64,000 nt of DNA from Populus alba (taxonomy: Eukaryota; Streptophyta; Magnoliopsida; Malpighiales; Salicaceae), in assembly GCF_005239225.2 (NCBI RefSeq), contig NC_133296.1:7254001-7318000 (forward strand), given 5' to 3'. Both the position numbers and the translations under genes were made by a program. The notes under the pieces were generated by a model. The model made no database searches. It saw only the letters and a list, made by a program, of their open reading frames with translations, and had not been told where the DNA came from. This document shows positions 1 to 25,138 of this stretch, piece by piece. Numbering within the stretch: position 1 is the first letter of the stretch; each line of letters starts with the position of its first letter.

Positions 1-2110
1 CAGTATCTGTAACCCGAGTTACTAAGCTCGTAGGGGTGTCTCATCACCTAATGCCTTAAGACCAACTGATTTGGGAGTCATTAGCCGAAAGCTCATTACA
101 TGGGTTAAAGATGCATTGTGTTTTAAGTTATATGTATATATATTAAAAAAAAATAAAAAAAGATAATAATCTCAACCCAAGGAAGGTAACCTTAAACATT
201 AGAACATAAATTTTGTTTTCTTCCAAGTAAAGCCCCATAACTATATGTTGATATTTTGAGCACAAAAGAAAGGTTTGTTAATATCTTGTTTAAGAGGTAT
301 TGAGCAGATATATAAATTTAATAAGAGTTTATTTATCTGGATAGATTAATGGAAGTTGAATGATGAATGCCTTGCTTTGTGGAATTTGTAAATTGCTTTT
401 CTATTTTAACGCTTTGATTACTAGGGACTAGTAATAAGCGGGTTGGGGGGTGTGATTAGTATTTAAAAGTATATTTTTATCAAGGTTTTATATCATCATT
501 TTAAACTTGAAGTATCAATAACTCCTTAACTAAAGCATGTTTTATAATAACATATCTAATAATATAAGATACCTTTAATTTATAGTAAATTTTCATCTTA
601 AATGCAGACTTATCACATAAATGAAAGGATTGATTGATGAGTTTAAGTACTTAAATTGAAAGGACAAAGAGAGGGGCAAACTTAGAAAAGAAATGTTAAT
701 TCAGTTCAAACTAGAACACTGTTCGGTAATTGGGTCATAACTGGAGCTGTAGATCTCGAATTTAGGTCTACTTTATATGGATGGAAAGATAAGACATGCC
801 TAAAATGTGGAGTCCAAGATTTAAAAAGGCCATTTTCAAGTCCAAATTATAGCAATAATGGAAAAGCCTGAATCTGTTTTGCAACCTAGACACTATTCAG
901 TGTTCAGCCCATATCTCGAGTACTAGAAGTCCAAATGACCTCAATTTTTTTTCCTGGAAAGATGAGACAATTTCCTAGAACTTTCATGAGTACAAATGGT
1001 TTAAATTCGGACATTATCAATGATATTTTGTTCAAACAAGAAGATAAGGATTGTTACCAAGTCAAGATGTGGTCACCCATTCAACAATTAGTCATCAAAT
1101 CAATAGTTCCAAATTTTGGCCAATCAAAGGAGGCATTTGCTATGCATTTAGGCATCTTAGTTGTTCAGATCAAGATCATCCTCTTTATTTCTTTTTTTAT
1201 ATTTTTGTAATGTTTAAGTTTTATTTCATGTTATATTTTTCTTAATCTCTTGTTTATGCTTTTCATTTCCTTTACTATACTTATGTTTTTATCTTCTTCA
1301 TTATGTTTAGCTAAGTTTATTAAATCAAGGTGAAAATGTTTCACTATTGGTGTTATAATAGGTATAATATAAACTCAACATAGACTTCAATATCTATATC
1401 TAAGAAAGTTTGTTATTAACATGTCTTATCTTTTTATCTTACTAATTCTTAATATCTTACTTGTTAAATGGTTAATCTAGATTTGTGTTGTATAACACTT
1501 GGTACTGCTTGGCATTTTCATAGCCAATTGTATGGTATAACATACACATGTGCTATGAAAGGAACTTGATTTGTTGTTAACATAAGTTAGCATCATGAAT
1601 TCCTGACAATATTTAAAAGTTTAGTGTTACTTAAATAAGATAATTAATATGATCATGTTAAAAATTTAGAAGAACTATTAAGCATAAATCATCCGATTGG
1701 AACTTCTTTATGTGTGGTTTCTAATTGATTAATAAAAAGAGTTTATATTATACTTATTTTCAATACCATTAGTGGATCCTCTAACCTTGAAAATTGTTTT
1801 TATCATTGTTGAATCCTCACATTAATCTTACATCTCAAAGTTCTCTTTAACTTATTATTATTGTTATTTTATATAGTTAACCTCATTTGTGGTTCGACCC
1901 TGGTTTTGCCAGGTTATTTATTACTTTGACACTCCTGCACTTGGAAGAAGACATCAATCTTTTGGTCGTGTCATACGTATTTAACCTAAGAAAAGACAAA
2001 AATAATTTTTGTATTTGGGGATATTTTTGTACTTTCACACATGTATTTTGTATAATTAACAGGGTCATAGGGTGTTTTTGTATTTTCACATTTATTTTTG
2101 AATTTCTAAA
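1..2110. repeat. Non-coding, LTR-retrotransposon-like debris
   Basis: No gene is visible. The stretch at about 650-1140 and the block at 1880-1960 (a GACCCTGG-type phrase followed by CTCCTGCACTTGG) resemble untranslated parts of plant LTR retrotransposons as I remember them. No gag, protease, integrase or reverse transcriptase frame is present, and no TG...CA LTR boundaries can be fixed. The family assignment is inference from memory. The short open frames here have no recognisable domain. Confidence 0.35.
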
Positions 2111-2249
2111 TTAAAAAAGCTATTGTTACATCTTCAGCACACTCTAGTGAATGAGTGGCATCTGCGCCATTAAAACAGCGTGTAAGATGCCACCTGAAGG
2201 CCAAATTTGGCTTTCTATCATCTCTTTGGATGTACAATTGTGTCCTCTT

Positions 2250-4530
2250 CTATCGTCTCTTTTATTTTTATTCCTTTGATAAAAGTTTTTTTTTATATAT
2301 ATAATTTAGTTCTTCGATTATAATTTCATATATGTTTTATTTTTAATTTTAGTTCTTATTCTCTTAATTTTTTTTTTGTTCTTATTCCTTTTATAAAAGT
2401 TTTTTTTTAAAAAAAAATTGGTCCTTCAATTACAATTTCTCATATATTTTTTTGTTCATTTCAGTCCTTATTTTTTTATTTTTAATTTTTTTCCTCAACC
2501 TTTTTGTTGAAGATTTTTGGCTTTCAATTTCATCCATCAATCAAAGTTATTTTGGTTTTAACTTTTCCAATTTCACCCTTATTCTTTTGATTTGTTTTTT
2601 TTTTTTATTAAAGCTATTTTTAAATTAAATTTAATCCTCTAATATAAAATTTTAATTTTCCCTTTAATTAATGTTTTTTTTTTCACCCTTATTTTTTTAG
2701 ATCCTTTTATGTAGTTTATTTTTTTTCATGGTTTTATCTTTCGACATTTGATTTGTCACTTATTCGGCTTTGTATGATCTTATCATTTCGACTTAGTTTT
2801 TTATTTATATATTGGTTGTATAATTATCTTTAATTTGTTTTCTGTGGGTTTATCACAGACTCATGTCTTAAGTTATAGGTTTTACATGTTATTTTTGAAA
2901 TAAAGTTTTTTAGAATTTGTTTTTAGTTTAATTTTTCAAGATATTATTGTAATAGTCTATAATTGTTTTTTGTTTTATACAAATAAACTTTATTTTTTAA
3001 AATAAAAAATATTTATTTTTAAATAAGATTGTTGATGTGTCGGGCCTTGTGTAATATTTGTTTATGATGGGAGTTTATTCAATCAGTTTTATTTGTATTT
3101 AGGGTGTGGATTTTATCTTTAATTATTTAAATATACAAGTTCAATAAACACATTTGTTTTTAATGAATTTTTTTATTTAAATTATTTTTTTATTCAATTA
3201 ACTGATAATATAAATAAACACATATATGAAATTGATTGAATAAAATAAAAAAAAAATATTGTGTAATGCTTCCTATATTTGAGATATTATCTAAACATAA
3301 ATGTTTTTTTTATTATTAAAAATAAATTTTATCTATCTAAAACACACACAAAAATATATGAATAAAAAAATATCTTAAAAACTAAAAACATACAAAATAA
3401 TATTTAAAAATCTCTTTTAAAAAAATTATGAATAAGAAAATTAAAAAAAACATATGATCAAAAGTTATTTTATAAAAATTCATATTAATAAAGGTATCAA
3501 TTAAAATAAAAATTAAAAGTAGAATAAAAAAATAAGAAAAATATAACGATAGTCCAGGTGTTGCAAGCATGTTTAAAAGAAAAAAGAAGAACAAACGACT
3601 TGGCTAACAAGCTTGATCAATTTTAATAAGTCAGTTCTATTTTAATTACTTGATTAAAAAACAAGCGGTGATGGTAAACATATAAAGTTTCTATATATAT
3701 ATACAATACCACGATAACTTGAGAAAACAAATCTTGAAATTAAGAAATTGGATAGAAAAAGAAAAAAGGAAAGGCCCAATAAACTCAAGTTAGCGTGATA
3801 GACATATAATCTGAGTAATTAAGAGCAAGTTAACTCAGGTTAACCTACAAAACCTATAATCTATTTTATGAAACCTGGATAACTCGATAGAAAAAAAATT
3901 AAAAAAAAAAACACAAAGCCAATCCTTTTTTCTAAGCAAAACATTGAATAATGAAATTGAAAAAGAAAATGCTCAAATAAAATGATTTTGACCCACATTA
4001 GCTTTTTAAGCTCATGACTTGTGTTATTAGACTTGAAACACCATAATTGAACAAACTTTGTGAAACTCAATCCCTAATAAATTAAATATTAAAGGATGAA
4101 ATCGGAAAAAAAAAATTAATAGCAGAAAAAGGTCTAAAACAAAAAATATAACTAAAAGAATGAGAGTAAAAATCAAAATAGAGAATAAATTCAAGGGCAA
4201 CAAAAAAAATATTGATTGAAGGGTTAAACTAAAAAAAATAACTTTAACAAAAAGGAAAAAAAAAGGATGAAATTGAAAAAAGATATATATAATAAACTTT
4301 TGATTGAATAATGGAATTAAAAACAAATAAAACTTAAAAAAAGCTAAAAACAATATTAGAAATCAAAAGAATAAGGATTAAATTAAAAAAATATATGAAA
4401 AATTATAATTGAAGAACTAAATTGAAAACAATCAAAATTTTTATAAGAAAATTAAGAATAAAAATTAGAGATTAAAAGAATAAGAACTGAAATTAAAATA
4501 TCAAAAATAAAAAGGGTCAATGTGTATTTT
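2250..4530. repeat. AT-rich imperfect inverted repeat, about 2.3 kb
   Basis: The left arm (about 2260-2620) is T-rich with phrases such as 'tagttcttcgattataattt' and 'agttcttattctcttaa'. The right arm (about 4080-4520) carries the complements, for example 'aaattataattgaagaacta' and 'aaaagaataagaactgaaat'. The arms therefore look like diverged inverted copies of one family around a loop of roughly 1.4 kb. No coding region is recognisable in arms or loop. It may be a long-TIR element or two oppositely inserted copies; no terminal motif or target duplication was found to decide. Confidence 0.45.
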
Positions 4531-4739
4531 TATTTTAGTTTATTTTATTTTCTTGTTAAAAATAAAAAGAAAAATTAAATAATATAAAAATATTAATGAG
4601 AAAATAAGGCAATCATGAAAACATATTAATATTAAATTAAGTTTTAAAATTAATTAATTAACTTTTAAGACTAGCGAAATTATGTAGAAACAGAGGAACT
4701 AATTTATAATTAACTCTCCTAGAGTCCATTACCAAACAT

Positions 4740-5416
4740 AAATCTTAAAAAAAGCGAAAAAAACAAGAACTCTGTCATCATTTTTGAGCGCAAACACCAA
4801 CGAACGAAATTATTTTCCCTTTCCTTCTTTCCATCTATTACTCCATAAAAACAAACAAACAGACAGCAGAATCCCTCTCTCTCTCAAAAACTATCTGCCC
4901 TCAATCCTGTATCTATTCATCAATTAATCCTTTTTGTTTTTATTATTAAATAATAAAAAAATACAATAACTTATCTTCTTCATATTTATTTTGGTTCCTT
5001 TTCTTTAATCCAGTTTTTTTTCTCCTTTTTACTTTTGTTGTCCTCACAGCTTTGCGTGTTTTCATCATCTATATATTTGTCAAGAATCGATAGCAATAAT
5101 AGCAATAATAGCAAAAATCTCTTGAATTTCAATCAAATATTGAATCTTGTGTGAATTCTTGATCTCTTCAATGGATCAAGTAAAGATGCATCTTTTGATT
5201 TTTGACTTTCTTTTTGAGTGAATGAGAGATAATGGGATTAGAATCTTCTGGTGGATTCTTGGATTTCTCAACTAAAGAGACTCAAATGGGTTGGTTTAAT
5301 TGCTGATCATCAATCAAATTCACTCAAAAAGTTTGATTTTTGTTTTGTTATATAGATGAAGATATTGGGTATTCAAGTTTGATCGTTAGGGGGTTTTAGT
5401 TACAGTTGTGGAATCA
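4740..5416 (+). promoter_or_regulatory. Promoter and 5' leader of the YAK1-like gene
   Basis: The sequence upstream of the YAK1 start changes near 4740 from AT-rich repeat to mixed sequence with a pyrimidine patch (CTCTCTCTC at about 4875-4886), as is common near plant transcription starts. There is no convincing TATA box. The leader would be about 500-600 nt and contains four short upstream ORFs (separate entry). A possible leader intron has a donor at 5180 (AA/GTAAAG) and an acceptor ending at 5405 (TTAGTTACAG), which would remove most of them. The transcription start is inferred. Confidence 0.4.
5171..5382 (+). promoter_or_regulatory. Cluster of four short upstream ORFs in the YAK1 leader
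   Basis: Four complete ATG-to-stop frames lie before the main start: 5171-5221 (16 residues), 5222-5275 (17 residues), 5286-5306 (6 residues) and 5356-5382 (8 residues). The first two abut exactly, with TGA at 5219-5221 followed at once by ATG at 5222. If retained in the mRNA they should lower initiation at 5417. If the candidate leader intron 5180-5405 is spliced, none of the four survives intact: the last three are removed and the first loses all but its start. Confidence 0.5.
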
Positions 5417-18122
<12,706 letters not shown>

Positions 18123-18780
18123 TTTCGTAGCCACCTGAATTTCTTACTTCGATGATTTTGTTATCGAGTATTGGAAGAAAGTTGTTCCCCATTATTAGTT
18201 CACATACTTAGTGGGCTGTTGCTTCGAAAATCCTCATCTGAAACATGCTCATTCATTATGCTTGCATAAAATATAATTCATCATTGTGGTTTCTTTCATG
18301 CCCTGATTTTTGACGTGCAATCTTTTTGTTTCTTGGTTCCAACAATTCTGTGGCCCTGAACCACCCTTTTCTCAGGTTTTCATTTTATGTATCTTAATCT
18401 TTATTGCATTTGATGCATGTGAAGGATTAAGTTTATCAACGAGGTTTAAACTCAAGGCCAGAGGAAGAATTCAACTGGGAGTCAAGATGTCAAGGTTGAG
18501 TCAACTGTTTCCAAGTGTAAATTGAATCGTATATACTCAGATTGTTGTAAGCTCTACAATGAATTTGGTGGATTGTTGGGGTAAATAGAGGTATTTTATG
18601 ATTCCCAGCTCGCTGGCAGTGAAGAGTTTTTACATTGTTGGTTTAAATTGGACTTTTCAAATGCAAGATGCCGATTCTTTAGTTGATATGACCAGAACTG
18701 GATGTAATGTTTAGGGATTCATCTTCTTGCCTGGCAATACTCCCTCTTGGGCCAATGGTGATGGCTAATCAAGAAGTGAG
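18123..18780 (+). other. 3' flank / presumed 3' UTR of YAK1
   Basis: Follows the TAG at 18120-18122. AT-rich with TGTAA and AATATAA-like motifs (about 18265-18275) that could serve polyadenylation, but no single AATAAA decides the end. An open frame at 18310-18525 has no recognisable domain and is not called. The transcript end is a guess. Confidence 0.3.
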
Positions 18781-19789
18781 GAGTCTCTGCTGTGCTGTGA
18801 AAAAACGATTCAAAACAACTTCTCAAGGAAGAAAGGTGCTATAAACGAATCAAGGATTCGTCTTTTGATTAAAATAAATACTAGTTGAAACCAATCTATC
18901 CAAGTCGTATCGAGCATGAAGTTTTGTAATTTTCAACCCTTTGGAGATTAAATAATGTTTGTGGTGTCTGACTGGTTTGGATTTAGAAACCCAAAATAAC
19001 AATGGTGATGATGAAATTAATATTTTCAAGTGTAAAGAGGAGAGAGAGAGAGCGTGTGTGAAGCACATAGTTTATCGAAGTGGTGACACATGGATTTGTC
19101 GCAGACCCATCGATTTCTTGCTCAGTTCCCATCTCTCAAACAACGAAGAATAAGAAATAACAAAAACTAGGAAAAGAACAAAACAGAGAAGAAAAGGAAA
19201 GAGATCATTTTAGAGGAGGCAAAACGGCAATCTCTACACCACTCAAACATGGACCCAATATCTCTAATGACCAATAGCAACTCTCCTTCCCATATCTTCT
19301 GCCATTTTGAAGTCGTGTTCGGATTGTTATGGCAGTTTTTTTAAAGATGTTTTTTTTTTTTAATATATTAAAATAAAATTTTATTTTTTATATCCGTATA
19401 ACAAAGCAAAACATTTAAAATTAAAAAAATCAAATAAAAAATTATAAATTATATATATAATTAAGAGTATTTGATTTAGTGTTAAAATAAATGAGGTCGC
19501 AATATTTTAGATAGTGTTTATAATGATTATTTTTTAAAATATTTTTTAATTAAAAATAAATTAGTAATAATTTTTAAAAATTTATTTTTAATATCAAAAT
19601 AAAGTAAAAATAAAAATTTAATTTTTAGCATAAAAATAAATACTCTTTTATATATATATGAAGCTGTAACCCTCCATTTTCTTTACTGAAATCATCGTAT
19701 TTATTTTTATCAAAACAGGATAAAACTGAAAATAATAATAATAAAAAAAAATCATACGTTCAGACAAAAAAGGTTGTGCCAAGGCTAGT
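18781..19789. other. Intergenic region between YAK1 and SIG1, with MITE-like debris
   Basis: No gene is visible. The part at about 19312-19660 is extremely AT-rich. It begins with a phrase (TTCGGATTGTTATGGCAG, then TTTAAAGATG) resembling the end of the MITE family found at 35.4, 39.2 and 53.8 kb, so it may be a partial copy. The remainder (18781-19311) is ordinary mixed sequence with a GA run near 19040-19050. Confidence 0.35.
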
Positions 19790-20930
19790 TAGTAGTTGCA
19801 GTTTACAACCACTTTGCCCCTTGCTTACTTTGGAATCCTCACCTCTTCCCTATCACCTTCTGCTTCTCTTGTTTTCCTAACAAACTGTTGTTTTCCAGGT
19901 ATGCAGCTCTTCAACTTTAAACACCATTTCTCTTCTTTCAAAACTCTCTAAATTTTCTTATGCGTTTCCTTATTCTTCTGCTGTGAACTGAATTATTCTT
20001 GCTCCTTTGGCCTCTTTGTTTGGATCTTGGAACCCAATTTCTGGGGGACAGTTTAGACAGAGAAGCGGTTGCATAGCTCATAATTTGAAAATATAGTAGG
20101 AAATATGAAGAATAACCCACAACTGTAAACACCATTTGTGATCATTAGCTCTGCAAACTTTATGGGCTTCTGCTTGAACACTTGGAGTATTGGGACTGAG
20201 TTAATGTATCTGCCCTCCACTCATTCATGGTTTAACATCGAAGTCTCACTTTATTGGCTAAAGCTTGATTTGAAGATGTTATAACACATACCTGTTTCAG
20301 GCATGGTAATATATCTCAATTGTTATTAATGTAGTAAAGAAAATTAAAATATGGTTTGAGACTTAATTTGCATCATATTAGTTTTGTATTTAGTATTTGA
20401 TGGGATCTTTGTTTTTAACTTCACTGTTATATTTCTTTCCATTTCCTATATGGTTGGAGATTGATGTTTTTAGAAATTCTTAGTTCAACTCTTTTGCTGT
20501 ATTTACTTGGTTTCTGGATGCTAATCCTCTGCATATCCATATCTGTGACCACATTCCCTGATACTCATGTAGTTGTTTATTTTGGATAGTTTGAATACAA
20601 TGAACTTACACGAAATTTGGTTGATTGTTATGGAATGTGATGCGACGAGGATCACTATTGTCTCCATACATTTTTTTACAATCTACCAAACATATAGTTA
20701 CTCTTTTGTTTTTTTGACCTATTGAGGAGCCTAATATTTGTTTTTTCCCCCCAATTTCCTTCGATTTTAATTCCAGAAGGGCTATCAAAGTGAGCTTTAG
20801 GGAGATTTATCCTAAACAATATCTACATGCACGGAGCCTTGTCAATAGAGCAGGCTTGAAGAGCGGTAGACTGGTTCATCAGTTTTCTAAAAGCTTGTGA
20901 TGATTATTGTACAAACCTGAAAGTATCCAT
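19790..20930 (+). promoter_or_regulatory. Presumed SIG1 leader with a 5' UTR intron and two upstream ORFs
   Basis: A splice-like donor (TTTTCCAG/GTATGC) lies at 19899 and a matching acceptor (TTTTAATTCCAG) ends at 20776. They suggest a leader intron of 878 nt. The remaining leader, 20777-20930, holds two short upstream ORFs: 20827-20859 (10 residues) and 20900-20920 (6 residues), the latter ending 10 nt before the main ATG. The splice call is by eye and the transcription start is not visible. Confidence 0.4.
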
Positions 20931-23900
20931 ATGATGGCCACAGCTTCATTTATTGGACTCACCACAGGAAAGAGGCCCTTGAGTTCCTCCTTTTATTATT
21001 CAGACCTCACAGAAAAGCTTTCCAATGTCAATGATCATGGAATAGCCCACTATCAAATTACAACAACAAAGAGTGTGATTGTTGCAAAAAAGTCATCAAA
21101 ATATGGCCCCAGCTTCCCCTCCTCCTATCGAAATCCACACTCCAATAAAGCCCTTAAAGAACTTATTGATACTGCTTCTGCTTCTTCAACTGTCGCAACA
21201 TGGTTCAAGACATTAGATGACTTCGAAGAAGAAAGTTCTGTTCTCGACTATTCAGTAGAAGCTCTCATTTTGCTGCAGAAGTCTATGCTAGAAAAGCAAT
21301 GGAATCTTTCTTTTGAGAGGATAAACTCAAGTGACTCCAAAATTAAAAAAAGTAACAAGAAGATACCTGTCACTTGTTCTGGGGTGTCTGCTCGACAACG
21401 AAGGTTGAACAACAAGAGAAAAAATCAGAACCAAAGCAAATTCATGTCACGTAGTAGTGACTTTAAGCTGCTGAGGTCGGATATTAGTCCAGATCTACTG
21501 CTGAATCGTTTGAAAGGTTATGTGAAGGGTGTAGTAAGTGATGAGGTGCTTCCCCATACAGAAGTTGTGCGTCTGTCAAGGATAATTAGAGCTGGTCTTT
21601 CCTTAGAGGACCATAAATCCAGGTGAGAATACAATATTAATGATAAGAGAAGTTTTGTAGTTCAGTGTAGTTATTTGTTTGCACACCTTGTTGATTCTAT
21701 GATAAGCAGCTTTATTGCATTTTTCTGATGTAAAATAGATTTTGAATGTGACAAAGGCAGATATAATTGAGGGCAACGGTATGGATGGTAATGATTTTTT
21801 TCTTTCCTTATCATTACCGTGTTCTCGAAACTTGGGACAATTTTATGTGAAGAGAAATCATGATTTAATTTTCTTTAGTGTGCTGAGCACTCATGTATAA
21901 TACATGCGATCCATATCTTTCATTTGTGTTTCATTCCATTGCTGTATGACCAATATATTCGAATCTGGAAATTTCAGTCTGAAGGAGAGATTAGGTTGTG
22001 AGCCCTCAGATGAACAACTTGCGGATTCCTTGAGGATTTCTCGTGCTGACTTACAGTCACAATTGATTCAATGCTCCTTGGCAAGAGAGAAGCTGGCCAT
22101 GAGCAATGTTCGTCTGGTTATGTCTATTGCTCAAAAAAATGATAACATGGGTGCTGAAATGGCTGACCTTGTTCAGGTTACTGTCTTTTGCTTCACTTCA
22201 AGTATGAAACGTCGGTATCCATGAATCTGAGCAGCTTGGATAGAGTTGTGGCTGACCTCTTATATGTAACGTTTGTAATATTTCTCATGCAGGCAGGTTT
22301 AATTGGGCTACTGCGAGGTATTGAGAAATTCGATTCTTCCAAAGGGTTCAAAATCTCAACTTATGTTTATTGGTGGATACGTCAGGTAAGGCTGATTTAT
22401 CCTTTTAGATTGTAGACAACTTCATATATTGGAGCATCAGATATTACCACCAGCAGTTGTATGCATATCCCACAATAGATAATAACCACACAAATCTTTT
22501 GCATCATTACATTCTAATAACCTATATTCGGAAACTTGTCTTCCTATGAAGTTTAGCATTCACGGCCCTTCTTTTTTATCTCAAAGCAATTCGTATCTGA
22601 AAAATGAGTTTGCTGCGATAATAATGCTGCTAGTCATCACTGATATTACAAGACTAATGCATTTTTACATCTTTGTTTGGACACAGGGTGTCTCAAGAGC
22701 TTTAGTTGAGAATTCAAGAACCTTAAGATTGCCTAATCACTTGCATGAAAGGTTAGGCCTAATTCGGAATGCGAAGATTAGACTAGAAGAGAAAGGAGTG
22801 ACTCCATCAATTGATGTAAGTGCATTATTTTACCAGGATCAAAATCACATAAATTTAGTTTCTTAATTTTTCCTGTGTATAAGAATTGAGTGCTGGTGCA
22901 TCATTCAATTTCCAAAAAGCTGACCATTTGTGAATGTTCTTAATCCCGTTTTCTTTGATTAGGAGATATTTAATTTTGTTTATTCTGTTTTGTTCTTGTT
23001 TCCCATTCGAATCTTCTTATTTCATTATTATTTTCAGAGAATTGCAGAAAGCTTGAATATGTCCCAAAGGAAAGTTAGGAATGCCACTGAGGTACTAAAT
23101 TTATGAATCTACTTGTTCTATAGCCTTTCAGTCTCTCTTTCTGCCTACCAAACAATGTCATCATACGCAGGCTATCAGTAAGGTCTTCTCCCTTGATAGG
23201 GAAGCGTTCCCCTCTTTGAATGGTCTTCCAGGAGAAACACACCATAGCGTAAGTGAAGCTCAACTCTCCGTTCCGCAAATCCTTCTCCAGTGTCTATTTT
23301 TCATCATTGACTCATTTTCTCTCTCTCTTTTTTCAAAGTACATTGCAGATAATCGCCTCGAGAACAACCCATGGCATGGAGTAGATGAGTGGGCACTCAA
23401 GGTAAAAAGAACAAGAAAACAAGAATTTGTAATGAGAAGGAAAAACTTTTGAATGGAAGAACAAACCCGCAATTAACTTATACAGTTTAGGTTTACCATG
23501 AGGTGATGCTGTAGACACCATAAAAACTCAAAAAACATGAACCACACTAAGTGAGATATTTTGTGAAGTAGAGTTTCAAAAGGATGGTTGAGTTTTTTGA
23601 CAGGCGCAATCATATACATACATACATATATATATATATAACTCATCCTCCTGTATTCGGATTCCTGTAAGAGAAAAAAGGCTAATTTGTTGAGGAATGT
23701 ATTGGACAGGAGGAAGTAAACAAGCTTATCGATTCAGCTCTTCAAGAACGAGAAAGAGAGATTATACGTCTTTACCATGGTTTAGATAAAGAATGCCTCA
23801 CATGGGAGGACATTAGCAAGCGGTGAGTAAATTTTTGCACTGCTTCTGCTTGCTGGCTTTGTATAAATGAGGACTAGATTTGAGTGCCTTGAAATTTATA

Positions 23901-24034
23901 GTTTGTTGATTTTTGCTATTATCAGCATGGGGTTGTCCAGAGAGAGAGTTAGGCAGGTCGGACTCGTTGCACTTGAGAAACTAAAACATGCTGCGAGGAA
24001 GGGGAAGCTGGAGGCCATGTTAGTCAAACATTAA
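20931..24034 (+). CDS. SIG1: Plastid RNA polymerase sigma factor SIG1/SIGA
   Basis: Nuclear-encoded sigma-70 factor that directs the plastid-encoded RNA polymerase to chloroplast promoters. Nine exons: 20931-21622, 21978-22176, 22293-22385, 22687-22815, 23038-23091, 23171-23248, 23339-23401, 23710-23822, 23926-24034. They total 1530 nt, 509 residues, close to Arabidopsis SIG1 (about 500). All introns are GT-AG with consistent phase. The N-terminal 200 residues are Ser/Thr/Lys-rich with few acids, fitting a transit peptide and the variable sigma N-terminus. The conserved core shows region 2 ([29 protein letters not shown]), region 3 ([32 protein letters not shown]) and region 4 ending in the helix-turn-helix [20 protein letters not shown]. 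Two consecutive ATGs occur at 20931 and 20934. The second has A at -3 and G at +4 and gives MATASFIGL, matching the family start better, so 20934 may be used. A normally aromatic site reads [10 protein letters not shown] (see findings). Confidence 0.95.
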
Positions 24035-25138
24035 GTTTTGTGTGTATACATACAGAAAGGAAAACTCTATCTTCCATTTCATACTCTTTTGTTTTTTCCT
24101 TTTTTATAAATCTGAAGTATAGGAGTTCATGTTCCAATGCCTATAACCCTGAACTTTCTGTAGAGTTAGAACATTGATTAAGAGCTTGTAAGCCGAAGCA
24201 GATTTTTTTTAAAAAAGTGTGTTCATCACAAGGAGAAAAAAATTCTGTATGTCAAATCAAAATCATTTTCTTATCAGTCGTTCTTTAGTAGAAAGCTACA
24301 ATCCTTTTCTTGTATATTTTTTTTATTGGCTTTCTCCTCCTTGAAATCACTTCTCCATGAAAGATCTTGAGAATTTTGCACATGGTATACTGTACAAGTT
24401 TCGTAGGAACATCAGACTTTTTTTCATGGAACTGTTTTAGCAAGACGAAGGACTGAGTTCGGAAGTAGTCTACCTGTAGTTGCATGGCAACTCATTGAAG
24501 ATGTCATACCTGTACCTTGTCGACAAAATTATATATATTGGTCATGATAGTAAAATTATATATTATAAATAAAATTATTTAATGATGTTTTTACTTCAGT
24601 TAATAAATAATATGATTTTAATTTCTTATTCAAAAATAAAATTATTCATGAAGTAATTGCTAACATCAAAATAAAAATAAATACTTTATTCTTATTTAAA
24701 AATTAGAGTTTGAATCAATCAATGAGTGCACTTACGGTATTGTTTAAATAGTTAACAAGGTATGTCACACTTATTAGTTTCTTTTCTATTTGTTTTGCTA
24801 GAACTTTCTCAAAACAAATAACATCATTTATGAGGGTGTTGATATCTAACTACTTGTTTCTTACAAACTTCTTTATCTTTATGTTCCACTGCATGTCCTC
24901 AAGTAGTAACTTTATCCATCCGACTTAATTATCCATCCTACTTAATTATGACTCTAATGCACTTAGCTTTCAAAGTCCTAAACCATAGCGCAAAAGTTTT
25001 TATAGCCTCTGCTAGGTCTTTGACTGTTTTGACTAAATAAGACAGTTGAATTATTTTATAATTGCTCAGTTTGATATTGTTTTTTTTATTATTGTTGTAT
25101 AGCAAGTTAGTCCTTCTTATTATTCTTATTTGGCCATT
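24035..25138. other. 3' flank of SIG1 and AT-rich intergenic sequence
   Basis: The first 450 nt are probably 3' UTR of SIG1, with no decisive poly(A) signal. From about 24520 the sequence is AT-rich and non-coding. From 24900 to 25138 it may be further decayed copia sequence leading into the remnant at 25139, but I could not read a reliable reverse-transcriptase frame. Confidence 0.3.

Noticed and set aside
3382..4353. Minus-strand hydrophobic frames
   Set aside because: They lie in A-rich low-complexity repeat sequence, so Phe, Leu and Ile runs are expected by composition.
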